Positions 7,592 through 15,717 of a stretch of 64,000 nucleotides of DNA are shown in pieces. Location: NCBI RefSeq assembly GCF_000756665.1, contig NZ_ARXV01000018.1:20426-84425 (forward strand), in the 5' to 3' direction. The position numbers and the translations under genes are program-made. The number at the start of each line of letters is the position of its first letter. Within the stretch, counting starts at the first letter, position 1. The stretch is from Alcanivorax nanhaiticus (GTDB lineage Bacteria > Pseudomonadota > Gammaproteobacteria > Pseudomonadales > Alcanivoracaceae). The notes below the pieces were generated by a model that saw nothing but the letters and a program-made list of their open reading frames with translations, was not told the origin of the DNA and ran no database searches.

Positions 7592-8541
7592 TACGCCGTG
7601 CCAACACAGTGCCCATGCGAATATCGGTACTCTGCAATTTGCTCATCAGACCAATTGCGGAACTTTTCGGCTGCCTGTTGGATTTTCACTGGCAGAGGTG
7701 TAACGCCGAACACTCCGTAGTTTCGGTTCACAGTTACGATCTGCCCCTGCTTGTTTCTCTTCGGGCGACCGTTCGCATCAGTAACCAGGATGGACGATTT
7801 GTCCCGATGCTTCTCCAGCTTCGCGGCTTCCAGCTCTACCCAGTCATTCAAGTCGTCTGGACAGAACCGGCGAAGGTACTCCAGCTCTTCCAGCGACAAG
7901 AACGGGCAGGCTTTGCAATTCGACGGGATGACATACAGCCCTTTGCTATGGAGGTATTCCTGGCAAGCTGTTCGATCCATTCCAAGGTCCAACAGTGGGT
8001 AGACGGGAAGTATGGATTCTCGGAACCATCTTCGAGGATTCTTCTCCGGGTCCGACACCCGGCGTTCCTCACCTTTGGCAATGCCAAGAATCATGTGGAT
8101 CCTTCCATGTAGGGCAGCAAACTCTCTAAGACCTCTCTTACGACCGTGCGACACGCCATAGCGCTTGCTGACCCAATGCTCCAGGAAGCGATAGATCGGC
8201 TGTAGCTTCAACTGGTCAGTGCAAGTCTTCGGATAGGCTTTTGAGCCTATGGCGTCGTGCGTCCTGTAGAAGTGACGAAGGGACTTCCAGTTGGGCGAGT
8301 GATACCCCATGTCAGAGGTGAGAAACACGAACTCCACCCCTGCTTCAGCGCACCTTGTTTGTACTGACCGAACATGCTTGTAGGTAGCGTCGAACTCATC
8401 ACCGGTATCACTCATCAGCACCAGGAAATCGTTCGGTGCATACCGATCACGGAACACTTTGTCATCTAGGTACATCTCAAGAAGCGCCGAACTGTCCTGC
8501 CCCGCACCAAAAGAGAGAACAGTGAGCTTAGGGCCGCTCAC
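7588..8541 (-). CDS. PAPS-reductase/adenine nucleotide alpha-hydrolase superfamily protein
   Basis: About 317 residues from a GTG start with GGGGTG upstream; an in-frame GTG at 8598 would add 19 residues without a good ribosome site. The P-loop SFGAGQDSSALL near the N-terminus is the PP-loop ATP-pyrophosphatase motif. Four cysteines (CTDQ, CQEY, SNCKACPF) lie further on; the NCKACPF pair suggests an iron-sulfur or zinc site. It is not a sulfate-assimilation enzyme by context: its neighbours are an exonuclease and replication genes. DndC/DpdC-like nucleic-acid modification enzymes share this fold, but that link is inference. Confidence 0.85.
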   Translation of the reverse strand: MSGPKLTVLSFGAGQDSSALLEMYLDDKVFRDRYAPNDFLVLMSDTGDEFDATYKHVRSVQTRCAEAGVEFVFLTSDMGYHSPNWKSLRHFYRTHDAIGSKAYPKTCTDQLKLQPIYRFLEHWVSKRYGVSHGRKRGLREFAALHGRIHMILGIAKGEERRVSDPEKNPRRWFRESILPVYPLLDLGMDRTACQEYLHSKGLYVIPSNCKACPFLSLEELEYLRRFCPDDLNDWVELEAAKLEKHRDKSSILVTDANGRPKRNKQGQIVTVNRNYGVFGVTPLPVKIQQAAEKFRNWSDEQIAEYRYSHGHCVGTAY

Positions 8542-8665
8542 GAAAACACCCCAACCGACACTCTGTACCGAACGGACACACAACCAAAACAGGCACAACC
8601 ATCGAACCTGGTCAGACTCGCTCTTAACGCCTTCGGCAACTCCTTCATGAACACCTCAAAAAAAC

Positions 8666-8700
8666 TTGCTTTATTACAGCATCAAAATATAATACGGTAA
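8666..8700. promoter_or_regulatory. ATCAT-family promoter region, possibly divergent
   Basis: Plus strand: TTGCTT, 16 bp, TATAAT (8666-8693), likely for the operon at 8896. Minus strand: TTACCG, 18 bp, TAATAA (8671-8700), likely for the PAPS-reductase-like gene. The shared TTACAGCATCA core matches five other promoters of this window. Confidence 0.6.
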
Positions 8701-8716
8701 TAATAGGTAATCAAGA

Positions 8717-8874
8717 GGGACTCGAAAAACAGCTTTAAGAGACTCAGGCGCTACCGAGGAGCAAGCGGAACCACCGTGCAAAGCATCCAAAGGGGCTCTA
8801 AAAAGCCTCCCAAGAAAGAGGGGGTTGGCCGCGAAATAAAGCGGCGGGTCTCGAAAGGTGGCTTTAGGAGTCCC
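8717..8874. repeat. Hairpin-rich leader with repeats shared with 2451-2570
   Basis: Segments 8717-8746, 8789-8818 and 8846-8874 each combine a GGACTC/GAGTCC-type arm with a CGAAA and GCTTTA core. Related pieces lie at 2451-2487 and 2548-2570 in the parM/oriT region. The 190-bp leader has no gene. Confidence 0.45.
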
Positions 8875-8895
8875 TAGACGAAGGAAGATAAACGG

Positions 8896-9306
8896 ATGCA
8901 CCCAAAACAAGTTCGCGCTATCACTCGCTGCCCGAAGGCCACAATGCGGCACCTGATGACTGGGGAAGTACCCAAGCTGGTGGTGCCGCGCTCGCCACTG
9001 ATCACCCTCCTGGAGAAATACAGCCCGAGGGACCGACTCCACATGATTGGGGTGAAGCTAACTCACACGCTTGGCTACAGCGGAGGAATGACCTTCCGCA
9101 ACGCTGAGCAGTTGTATACCTGGCTGAAGCCTGCGTCCCACATGCTGGAAAGTGAATACTGGCCTGCGGAGTCGCGGAGGATTAAGAGCTTCCAGAAAAC
9201 TCTCACAGAGCGTGACCTAGCTCAGTCCTGCGCACAGTGGCCGCAATGGCTGGGAGCGAACCTGAACCACGAGTCAACAACACAGCACGGAAAGGGGGCG
9301 GCGTGA
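8896..9306 (+). CDS. Unknown basic protein, first gene of leading-region operon
   Basis: 136 residues, many His, Arg and Lys. No family recognised. It starts a tightly packed plus-strand unit and overlaps the next gene by GTGA. The start follows a GAAGGAAGATAA site. Nothing in the sequence indicates catalysis. Confidence 0.75.
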   Translation: MHPKQVRAITRCPKATMRHLMTGEVPKLVVPRSPLITLLEKYSPRDRLHMIGVKLTHTLGYSGGMTFRNAEQLYTWLKPASHMLESEYWPAESRRIKSFQKTLTERDLAQSCAQWPQWLGANLNHESTTQHGKGAA

Positions 9307-9767
9307 AGGAAATCATGACAACGCCTTGCCTGGAGAGTGAAACGTCTCCTTGGCATGAAGAGCTGGGGATGCTGCTGGCGGCTCTGGATGACTCCCCTCT
9401 CGAATGTGACGGGCTCACCCATGCTGTGAGCTTCGTGCTGCATCAGGCTGGTATCAAGCACCGTTGCGCAATGGGATTTGTGAAGGATGCAGACACAGGC
9501 AACTGTGTGGCCCCTCACGTTTGGGTCGAGTTGGCTGACGGCTGGATCGTGGACTTCAGGCTACGCATGTGGCTGGGCGATGAGGACAGGGTGCCACATG
9601 GCGTGTTTCACCCAGCCTCCAACAAGACCTTCCAGTTTCACGGTGAGTATCGGGACCGCAGTAGCACTATCAATCATCGTGTCCTGGACATGATGACCGA
9701 AGGCCGTCTTTCACATGTGAAAGTTTCACGCGAATTCGTAGAGGAGAACCGTAATGTCCGAGTTTGA
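9303..9767 (+). CDS. Transglutaminase-like cysteine-protease-fold protein
   Basis: About 154 residues from the GTG that overlaps the previous stop (GTGA). The pattern ECDGLTHAVSFVLHQAG, then APHVWVELADGWIVDFRL, has the Cys, His and Asp of the transglutaminase-like fold in the right order (Cys near residue 39, His near 73, Asp near 83). Its substrate is unknown. The 3' end carries a copy of the CTTTCACATGTGAAAG palindrome, read as the SHVKV codons. The next gene overlaps by 14 bp. The fold call is by eye and only moderately sure. Confidence 0.7.
   Translation: MKEIMTTPCLESETSPWHEELGMLLAALDDSPLECDGLTHAVSFVLHQAGIKHRCAMGFVKDADTGNCVAPHVWVELADGWIVDFRLRMWLGDEDRVPHGVFHPASNKTFQFHGEYRDRSSTINHRVLDMMTEGRLSHVKVSREFVEENRNVRV
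9708..9723. repeat. Palindrome family A, copy 1
   Basis: Perfect CTTTCACATGTGAAAG inside the end of the transglutaminase-like gene. One of eight dispersed copies. Confidence 0.9.
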
Positions 9768-10272
9768 CTTCGACAAGGATGTATCGAGCGCACACTTTGC
9801 CTCCGCTGGCTGGAGTGTGGACCAGTTCAACCACTCCAACCCTTTTGATTGCCACCTGTTCTACATCCGCGACTATCGCACCGGCCACATCCAGGTCTTC
9901 ACCATCCGGACTTCGCACCTGGAGGAAATGAAGCCTGAAGCCGACCCCCTGACACTGGGGAGTGCCCTGGGCGAGCTGATGCTGAAGGTCTATGACAAGA
10001 TCGCGACCGACAAAGAGCAGGAGGTGTTGGGGGTGGTGCTCGGTGGCTACATCAAGGGAACCCAGACATTCCAGCAGTGGGAAAGGGTTCGTGCCCACCA
10101 TGAGCGATTCCACGCATTCATCAACATTTACGGCGGCAGGCAGGCGGCATCCGTTCGCCCCTTCATGGCCCGAGTGCCTGAACCCGTCCTGAGTGTCGAT
10201 ACCGTGCTGGAGAAGACTGACCAGGTGAAGCACATGGATGAGAGCAATCATCCAGAGTGGTTCCGCGAGTAG
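9754..10272 (+). CDS. Unknown soluble protein
   Basis: 172 residues, acidic, with no signal peptide or membrane segment. No family recognised. It overlaps the previous gene and is followed after 24 bp by the Cas4-like gene, so it belongs to the same operon (8896-10845). Confidence 0.8.
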   Translation: MSEFDFDKDVSSAHFASAGWSVDQFNHSNPFDCHLFYIRDYRTGHIQVFTIRTSHLEEMKPEADPLTLGSALGELMLKVYDKIATDKEQEVLGVVLGGYIKGTQTFQQWERVRAHHERFHAFINIYGGRQAASVRPFMARVPEPVLSVDTVLEKTDQVKHMDESNHPEWFRE

Positions 10273-10296
10273 GTAGTTGAGGCAGGAGGAGACACG

Positions 10297-10845
10297 ATGA
10301 CCGAAACCATTCTTTGGGTGCTGGCGCTGGTGGTAGCTCCATTGCTGGTGGCTAAAGCCGACCTATGGCGCAAATCGATTCAGCTCCTCCGGTCCAGTGA
10401 AATGAACGCCATCAGAAGCTGGTGGGAAAGAGAGAACATGCCTCGCGAGCTGCGCGGGGCCACGCTTTTCTTGAACGAGCAGGACATCTCAACCACCGAG
10501 CCTGTGGCTTTGCATGGCCGCGTCGATCAAGTCTTCAAGACCATTAAAGGGGTGCTGGTGCCAGTGGACACCAAGACGCGGGACACGACCTGTATTTTCA
10601 AGTCGGACATCATCCAGCTCTCTGTCTACCGAGTGATCCTGGAGGCCAAGTACGGCTCGCAATACAAGGTGAGCAGGCGGGGGTATGTGCGCGTCGTGAT
10701 CCAATCAGGGAGTGAGGAGTCAGTCAGATATATGCCGGTGGAGCTGCTATCAGAGCGCAAGGTAGCCGCTTTGTGGCGTCGGTACAACGCCCTGAGAAGC
10801 GGTGAAAAAAAAGGGAAATGCACCTGCGATGGGCATTTGCACTAA
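10297..10845 (+). CDS. Membrane-anchored Cas4/RecB-like PD-(D/E)XK nuclease
   Basis: 182 residues. The N-terminus is a hydrophobic anchor (about residues 3-20). The rest has the nuclease core of Cas4/RecB type: LHGRVDQVF (the D), then VLVPVDTKTR (D-x-K with the usual VE/VDxK shape), and QLSVYRVILE (the QxxxY motif), about residues 71-112. The cysteine cluster typical of Cas4 iron-sulfur proteins is absent, apart from a CTCDGH tail. No CRISPR locus is nearby. A strong AGGAGG site precedes the start. It may process DNA ends during entry of the plasmid. Confidence 0.8.
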   Translation: MTETILWVLALVVAPLLVAKADLWRKSIQLLRSSEMNAIRSWWERENMPRELRGATLFLNEQDISTTEPVALHGRVDQVFKTIKGVLVPVDTKTRDTTCIFKSDIIQLSVYRVILEAKYGSQYKVSRRGYVRVVIQSGSEESVRYMPVELLSERKVAALWRRYNALRSGEKKGKCTCDGHLH

Positions 10846-10854
10846 CCGTACAAT

Positions 10855-10870
10855 CTTTCACATGTGAAAG
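10855..10870. repeat. Palindrome family A, copy 2
   Basis: Perfect CTTTCACATGTGAAAG, 22 bp upstream of the activator box at 10893. Confidence 0.92.
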
Positions 10871-10890
10871 TTTTAGGCGTTCGCCTGTAA

Positions 10891-10916
10891 CCGCCCGAAA
10901 TGGGCAAAACGGCGGG
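10891..10916 (+). promoter_or_regulatory. AcaCD/SetCD-like activator box
   Basis: GCCCGAAATGGGCAAAACGG at 10893 onwards, 70 bp before the start of the gene at 10963. A TGTAGTGT sequence about 30 bp downstream may serve as the -10. Confidence 0.6.
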
Positions 10917-10962
10917 CTTGCATTTTTTCAGATTCCTGTAGTGTGGATTACAGGAGGAGCTT

Positions 10963-11436
10963 ATGAACGTGAACCCAAGCAAAGCCATTACCGGAGCAGT
11001 GATAGCGGCCACGTTTTTTGCCCTGACCTCCGGTATGACCTGGCTGAGTATTGTGCTCGGTCTACTGGCTTGGTGTCTCGCGTTCGATGGGTGGCTGAAT
11101 CCCTTTGCCAAAGGTGAGCAGCTTCGCAGGACGGCGGCGAAAGCAGCCTTTGAGTCACTGGATGTCGTAGGGCTCGGGAAACGCTGGCAAGGAAGTACAG
11201 CCGAAGTGGCGCTGGTGAAAGACCTCACCGACATCCGGAGCCCTGCTCCCTGGAAGGTCCAGGTGCTTGCGAGAACGCAGGCGAACGCCTGGTTCATCAC
11301 AGAGATGCAGGTAGAGGGAGTAAACAAGGTGTCGCTACAGCAGCTCCACCACATTAACGAAGACGCAGCCAAGGGGCTGCTGGGTCAACAGCCAGAAGTC
11401 TATGAAAGGTTTTTTGGCAAGACCGACACTGCATAA
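10963..11436 (+). CDS. Inner-membrane protein, unknown, first gene of activator-controlled operon
   Basis: 157 residues. Two adjacent hydrophobic segments (about residues 10-27 and 29-45) are followed by a soluble domain of about 100 residues. AGGAGG precedes the start. The gene opens a plus-strand run to about 14.7 kb with an S49 peptidase and a DsbA-like protein, which suggests an envelope role. Box plus palindrome upstream point to co-regulation with transfer. Confidence 0.8.
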   Translation: MNVNPSKAITGAVIAATFFALTSGMTWLSIVLGLLAWCLAFDGWLNPFAKGEQLRRTAAKAAFESLDVVGLGKRWQGSTAEVALVKDLTDIRSPAPWKVQVLARTQANAWFITEMQVEGVNKVSLQQLHHINEDAAKGLLGQQPEVYERFFGKTDTA

Positions 11437-11447
11437 GGAACGAAAAC

Positions 11448-11744
11448 ATGAACAAGACCGCTGAAACTGTTCAGTCAGGACAGATTGATGACGCGAAGCT
11501 GATGCAGGCCGGGTTTGCCCAGTGCGCCTTCATCGCGCTTCAGACGCTGGCCTTTCCCGAATTGGGGGTGGCTGGCGGTATCGTTGCCGCCCAGTGCGCG
11601 TTGATGCCCTGGTTGGTGCCCGTCGCTCGAAAGGCTCCAGTGATGGCCGTAGCCATGTCGCTGACATCTGCCGTACTGAGCCCTGTCTTCAGTGTGCTGT
11701 GCCTCAATGCCGCAGACATCCTGAAGGGTATTGCTGGGGCCTGA
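11448..11744 (+). CDS. Small hydrophobic membrane protein
   Basis: 98 residues with two or three hydrophobic stretches (near 24-52 and 63-92). No family recognised. It follows the previous gene by 11 bp with a GGAACG site and precedes the next gene by one base. Confidence 0.75.
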   Translation: MNKTAETVQSGQIDDAKLMQAGFAQCAFIALQTLAFPELGVAGGIVAAQCALMPWLVPVARKAPVMAVAMSLTSAVLSPVFSVLCLNAADILKGIAGA

Positions 11745-11745
11745 C

Positions 11746-12438
11746 ATGACAGATATTCGCGCTCCATACGCATATACCCGGCTGCTTGAAGCGGGGCTGA
11801 CCGAGCAGGAGCTGAAGGAAATTGGCTTCCATCACGGGTACTGGGTCGATAAGGCTGCCGTAGTTCAGGCCGCCGATCAGCATGGGCTGACACAAGAGCA
11901 GCTCATGCTGAACCCGGAGGAGGTGGCGAACCAGCGTTTCAAAAGTAAGCTCCGGGGGAACCTGACCTCCTATCTGTTCGAGTACGAAGGTGCTTTTCGT
12001 TTCTCCGCCTCCCCTGACCACATGCGGATATTGGGAGTGGAGAAGTGTGGTGATACCGCCCTGCCCGTCCGGGTGATGGATGCCCTTCTACTGGAAAAAA
12101 CGCTCTATCAAGTCATCGCCCGCGCAAAGCATTTGCTGGCGGCACTGGACTCCAAGTTTGTTGCTTCAGAACACGCTTCTGTGTTCCGCGACCAGCAAGA
12201 CCCAGGCAAGTTCAAGCCACGGGCTCCTTACCGTCAGGGAGTGAGCAATGGCTTCAGAGTTAACGGCCAGACCTTCCAGACGATCAAGCAGATTGCCAGT
12301 GCCTATGGCGTCAGCTACGAACGGCTGCGGCGGCAAATTAGCGAATCCGATGTACCTCCAACCGAGATGTCAGACGACCAATGGCGAGAGTGTATTGACT
12401 ATGCAAACAAGGAAATGAGGAAGACTACCGATGGTTGA
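11746..12438 (+). CDS. Unknown protein with a possible C-terminal helix-turn-helix
   Basis: 230 residues from ATG; a TTG five codons upstream is also open. The C-terminal IKQIASAYGVSYERLRRQI looks like a helix-turn-helix, so DNA binding is possible. The remaining sequence is not recognised. It overlaps the S49 peptidase gene by 8 bp. Confidence 0.75.
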   Translation: MTDIRAPYAYTRLLEAGLTEQELKEIGFHHGYWVDKAAVVQAADQHGLTQEQLMLNPEEVANQRFKSKLRGNLTSYLFEYEGAFRFSASPDHMRILGVEKCGDTALPVRVMDALLLEKTLYQVIARAKHLLAALDSKFVASEHASVFRDQQDPGKFKPRAPYRQGVSNGFRVNGQTFQTIKQIASAYGVSYERLRRQISESDVPPTEMSDDQWRECIDYANKEMRKTTDG

Positions 12439-13390
12439 TGAAACCAAAGAAATACCGTGGGAGAGAGATCTCCTGCGGGAATACATGTTCATGCTTCACA
12501 AAGAACAGGTGAAAGACCGCCGCTGGCGGATGGCCCTCAAGGTTCTTCGTGCGGTTGGCCTGATTCTGGTCATGGTCGTTGTGTTCAAACTCGGTGCGGG
12601 TTCGACCGGGGCACCGTGGGGCGGAAGCGCAGCTCAGACTCCGCATACCGCTTATATCAACATCCGGGGCGAGATAGCTACCGGCTCGGTATCCGACGCC
12701 GATCACCTGATACCAGCCATCAAGGCGGCTTTCGAGAGCGACACTGCTAAAGCCGTGGTACTGCGTATAGACAGTCCTGGCGGAAGCCCTGTCCAGTCTG
12801 GACGCATCTATGAAGAGATCCAGGCGCAGAAAGAACTGCATCCGGACAAGAAGGTGTACGCCGTAATTGGCGACATCGGTGCCTCTGGCGGGTATTACAT
12901 CGCGTCGGCTGCTGACGAAATCTACGCGGACCAGGCCAGTCTTGTTGGCTCCATTGGTGTCATCTCCTCCGGCTTTGGATTCACCGGCCTCATGGACAAG
13001 CTCGGCATCGAGCGTCGAGCCATCACAGCGGGTGAGAACAAGGCGCTGCTGGATCCTTTCTCGCCACTCGATGAGGGCACTCGCGAGTTTTGGGAAGACG
13101 TGCTGGATAAAACCCACCAGCAGTTCATCCGGCGCGTGAAAGAAGGCCGTGGGGATCGCCTGAAGGACGACCCGCGCATTTTCTCGGGGCTTATTTGGAA
13201 TGGTGAGCAGGCCCTGGACATCGGCCTTATCGACGGACTGGGCAGCATGAATTCGCTGGCGCGGGACGTGATAGGGGAAACCAACCTGGTGGACTACACA
13301 CCCTCTCGGGACATCCTCCAGAAATTGACCCAGCGGGCGAAGGTGGCGGCTTCCACTTTCGTCAATGAACCATCTATTCGAGTGTATTAA
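12431..13390 (+). CDS. S49-family signal-peptide-peptidase-like serine protease (SppA type)
   Basis: 319 residues, the length of short bacterial SppA. A single N-terminal membrane anchor lies at about residues 40-58. The Ser/Lys dyad is present: serine in GASGGYY (about residue 156) and lysine in GENKALLDPF (about 207). SppA enzymes cut membrane-embedded peptides after signal peptidase. In IncC-like plasmids such a gene accompanies transfer genes, so it may clean up pilin or secretion leftovers (inference). It overlaps the gene before and is 16 bp from the DsbA-like gene. Confidence 0.92.
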   Translation: MVDETKEIPWERDLLREYMFMLHKEQVKDRRWRMALKVLRAVGLILVMVVVFKLGAGSTGAPWGGSAAQTPHTAYINIRGEIATGSVSDADHLIPAIKAAFESDTAKAVVLRIDSPGGSPVQSGRIYEEIQAQKELHPDKKVYAVIGDIGASGGYYIASAADEIYADQASLVGSIGVISSGFGFTGLMDKLGIERRAITAGENKALLDPFSPLDEGTREFWEDVLDKTHQQFIRRVKEGRGDRLKDDPRIFSGLIWNGEQALDIGLIDGLGSMNSLARDVIGETNLVDYTPSRDILQKLTQRAKVAASTFVNEPSIRVY

Positions 13391-13406
13391 GGGGACAAAG
13401 TAAGCC

Positions 13407-14276
13407 ATGAGTAACGAACAGAAGAAGACCAATACCGCGACAATCATGCTGGGTGCAGCGCTAGTGGGGGTGCTCGGCATTGCCGGGTTCGGTATGTATT
13501 CAATGACAAGCTCAGTCGCTGGCCTGAAGAACGAAGTTACCGAGCTTCGTACTGAGGTCAATGCCAACGCGCAGGAGCAACTGTCACCGAAGGAGTTTCA
13601 GAAGGCGGTTGCCGACAGTCTTGAGCAACTTGCCCAGAAGAAAAAGCAGGAACAGTTGGAAGCTAAGTACGCTCAGTACGACCAAGCCGCTGAAAAGGTG
13701 CCTGGGGGTAAGAGCATCTACGGCAACGTCAACGCCCGTTTTACGCTGGTGGAGTTCTCTGATCTTGAATGCCCCTTCTGTAAAAGATTCCACGAGACGC
13801 CCAAGCAGCTCGTGGACAACAGCAAAGGCAACGTGAACTGGCAGTGGAAGCATTTGCCTCTCGGATTCCACAACCCGGCAGCCAAGCGCCAGGCTATGGC
13901 CGCTGAGTGTGTGCGCGAGCAGAAAGGCAATAAGGCGTTCTGGGTGTTCATTGACGATGTGTTCCAGCATTCCCGTGGGAACGGCCAGGGTGTTCCGAAT
14001 CTGGCAGCGCTTGTAGAAGGGGTCGGTGCTGATGTGGACCAGGTACAAGAGTGCATGAGCGAAGGACGCTACAGCGACAAGATTGACCAAGAGGCCCAGC
14101 AAGCGGCCAATAATGGCATCAATGGCACACCTGCCACCTTCGTCGTAGACAACACTACAGGCAAGACCCAGCTCCTGACTGGGGCGCAGCCTCCCCAAGC
14201 CATTATGGCCGCTATCCGCAAGATGATGGCGGAGCAGGAAGAGGCGCAAGCCGAAGCGGGGGCCTCTGGGGAATGA
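13407..14276 (+). CDS. DsbA/DsbG-family thioredoxin-fold oxidoreductase, membrane anchored
   Basis: 289 residues. Membrane anchor at about 12-33, coiled-coil spacer at 37-90, then a DsbA-like domain (thioredoxin_4 type) with active-site CPFC at residues 122-125 and the cis-proline in GINGTPATFVV. It is expected in the periplasm, forming or isomerising disulfides. Several exported plasmid proteins here are Cys rich (endonuclease I, TraV, TraK), so they are plausible substrates. The gene overlaps the next by ATGA. Confidence 0.92.
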   Translation: MSNEQKKTNTATIMLGAALVGVLGIAGFGMYSMTSSVAGLKNEVTELRTEVNANAQEQLSPKEFQKAVADSLEQLAQKKKQEQLEAKYAQYDQAAEKVPGGKSIYGNVNARFTLVEFSDLECPFCKRFHETPKQLVDNSKGNVNWQWKHLPLGFHNPAAKRQAMAAECVREQKGNKAFWVFIDDVFQHSRGNGQGVPNLAALVEGVGADVDQVQECMSEGRYSDKIDQEAQQAANNGINGTPATFVVDNTTGKTQLLTGAQPPQAIMAAIRKMMAEQEEAQAEAGASGE

Positions 14277-14674
14277 AAGCGGTAGTAGAGGCACTTCTGG
14301 GCAGGTTTGGGTTCGTCCCTGCCCATCAGCTCCATTTCGCCCGGAATGTCGCCAAACGACTGGATGAGCACCGAGAGCTGGTTGAAGCCATCAGTGAGCA
14401 CACCTCGCTGTTGGATGATCGTGAGTGGCATGTAGGGCATCTGGCTGCTCAAGACGATTACCTGATGCGCCTCTACTACCTAGTTAACCGCGAGTGGCCG
14501 TGCGGCGATGAGCGGCGTATGCAAGAGCTGCGGGCGCGGTTCGGCCATGTCAGGCCGCGTCCATCCATCCTGGGTGTCTGCGCACTTCCGGAATTGCCCG
14601 CCAGGTTCAAGCCGGATCTTTCACATGTGAAAGAAATGCACCGTCCGAACAAAGCGCAGGAAGGCGACTCATGA
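14273..14674 (+). CDS. Unknown small protein
   Basis: 133 residues, rich in His, Arg and Leu, mostly helical. ATGA overlap with the gene before and after shows operon membership. A copy of palindrome A lies in its 3' end, coding for LSHVKE. No family recognised. Confidence 0.75.
   Translation: MKAVVEALLGRFGFVPAHQLHFARNVAKRLDEHRELVEAISEHTSLLDDREWHVGHLAAQDDYLMRLYYLVNREWPCGDERRMQELRARFGHVRPRPSILGVCALPELPARFKPDLSHVKEMHRPNKAQEGDS
14618..14633. repeat. Palindrome family A, copy 3
   Basis: Perfect CTTTCACATGTGAAAG within the end of the gene at 14273. Confidence 0.9.
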
Positions 14675-15165
14675 GCGCGGTTATCAGCCCATGTGGCGTT
14701 TATCGTTATCGCTTGGAGCGGACCATTGGGCTGCAACAAGGCCCTGTCTATGCCTACTTTGGCGTGAATGGTTCAACCGCTACTGCCACTGAAGACGACC
14801 ATACGGTGAGAAAGTGGATTGGTTTCACCAAAGTATTTGGTGGCAGCCGATTTGTGGTTGGGAACGTGTTCGGGTATCGCGCTACCGATGTGCGAGAGCT
14901 GGCGGCGGCCATGGACCCCATTGGACCTGATAACGCCCTGCACCTGGAAGAAATAATCCGAGAAGCGGATGTTTTGGTTCCCTGCTGGGGGAGCCGCACA
15001 AAGCTCCCCAAGCAACTACACCTGCACCTGGACAACCTCATGGAGCAGCTTGTCCAGTCTGGCAAGCCTGTCATGACCTTTGGCCTGACGAACTCAGGCG
15101 ATCCGAAGCACCCGCTGACACTGGGGTACGACACTCCTCTGGTCGAGTGGGAGAGTAGAAGTTGA
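14671..15165 (+). CDS. DUF1643-family protein
   Basis: 164 residues. It matches the DUF1643 pattern: YAYFGVNGSTATATEDDHTVRK near the start (usually NPSTAD..DDPT), VVGNVFGYRATDVRELAAA in the middle and GPDNALHLEEII. Function of the family is unknown; it is common on conjugative elements and phages. Overlaps its 5' neighbour by ATGA. Confidence 0.85.
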   Translation: MSAVISPCGVYRYRLERTIGLQQGPVYAYFGVNGSTATATEDDHTVRKWIGFTKVFGGSRFVVGNVFGYRATDVRELAAAMDPIGPDNALHLEEIIREADVLVPCWGSRTKLPKQLHLHLDNLMEQLVQSGKPVMTFGLTNSGDPKHPLTLGYDTPLVEWESRS

Positions 15166-15168
15166 GGA

Positions 15169-15184
15169 GTTGCAACGTGACAAC
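15169..15184. repeat. Repeat family B, copy 1, over a start codon
   Basis: GTTGCAACGTGACAAC; its GTG is the likely start codon of the next gene, so a bound protein would cover the ribosome site region of the DNA. Confidence 0.85.
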
Positions 15185-15713
15185 AAACACTGAATCCAAC
15201 GCGGCATTATCGAGCCGCACTGATGAAAAGCGATTCCGGGATATGCTGCTCCCGGCGCTGATTTTCTACGTGGCGTTCACGGCCATGTTCATGATTTTCG
15301 ATATAACCATTGCCAAGGAACCACTTGCAGACAACCTCCCATTCCTGCCGTTCTTGCTCGCTATTGCAAACTTTGCCGGGGATGCGAGGAAAGAGTGGGG
15401 GTGGTGGAACGGCATCAAGGTGGTTTCTTTCATTACCGCGCTGGCGGTAAGCGCGGCTGCCATATACCAGCTCGCCATGGATACCGTGGACATAAAAATG
15501 CTGGCGCTTTACCCATCCACGGCAGTCGCATTACTGGTCGCCTCGTGGCTCGTCAGGGTGATCGGGCGAACGCCACCTTTCCAGTTCATGGGGAGACACC
15601 TCTCCCGCCTTGGCGCGGCCAAGTGGTTCCAGCGCACAGTCGCCTTTGTCCTGATCGCCGGGGCCATCGTCATAACCGTTTACGCCTACTGGCTTAGGAA
15701 TTACCAAGGATAA
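15177..15713 (+). CDS. Four-helix membrane protein, unknown
   Basis: 178 residues from GTG, chosen because GAGGAG lies seven bases upstream; a TTG at 15162 is also open. Hydrophobic segments lie near residues 23-43, 50-66, 78-97 and 103-125, with a last one at about 150-170. No family recognised. The start codon is within repeat B, unlike any other gene in this run. Confidence 0.75.
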   Translation: MTTNTESNAALSSRTDEKRFRDMLLPALIFYVAFTAMFMIFDITIAKEPLADNLPFLPFLLAIANFAGDARKEWGWWNGIKVVSFITALAVSAAAIYQLAMDTVDIKMLALYPSTAVALLVASWLVRVIGRTPPFQFMGRHLSRLGAAKWFQRTVAFVLIAGAIVITVYAYWLRNYQG

Positions 15714-15717
15714 CTAA

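Noticed and set aside
7588..8541. Sulfate assimilation enzyme cysH
   Set aside because: Only the PP-loop fold is shared; cysteine pattern and neighbours do not fit assimilation.
10297..10845. Cas4-like gene as part of a CRISPR-Cas system
   Set aside because: No repeats or other cas genes nearby and the cysteine cluster is missing.
12425..13567. 380-codon minus-strand ORF
   Set aside because: It is the shadow of the S49 peptidase gene, whose catalytic motifs are intact on the plus strand.
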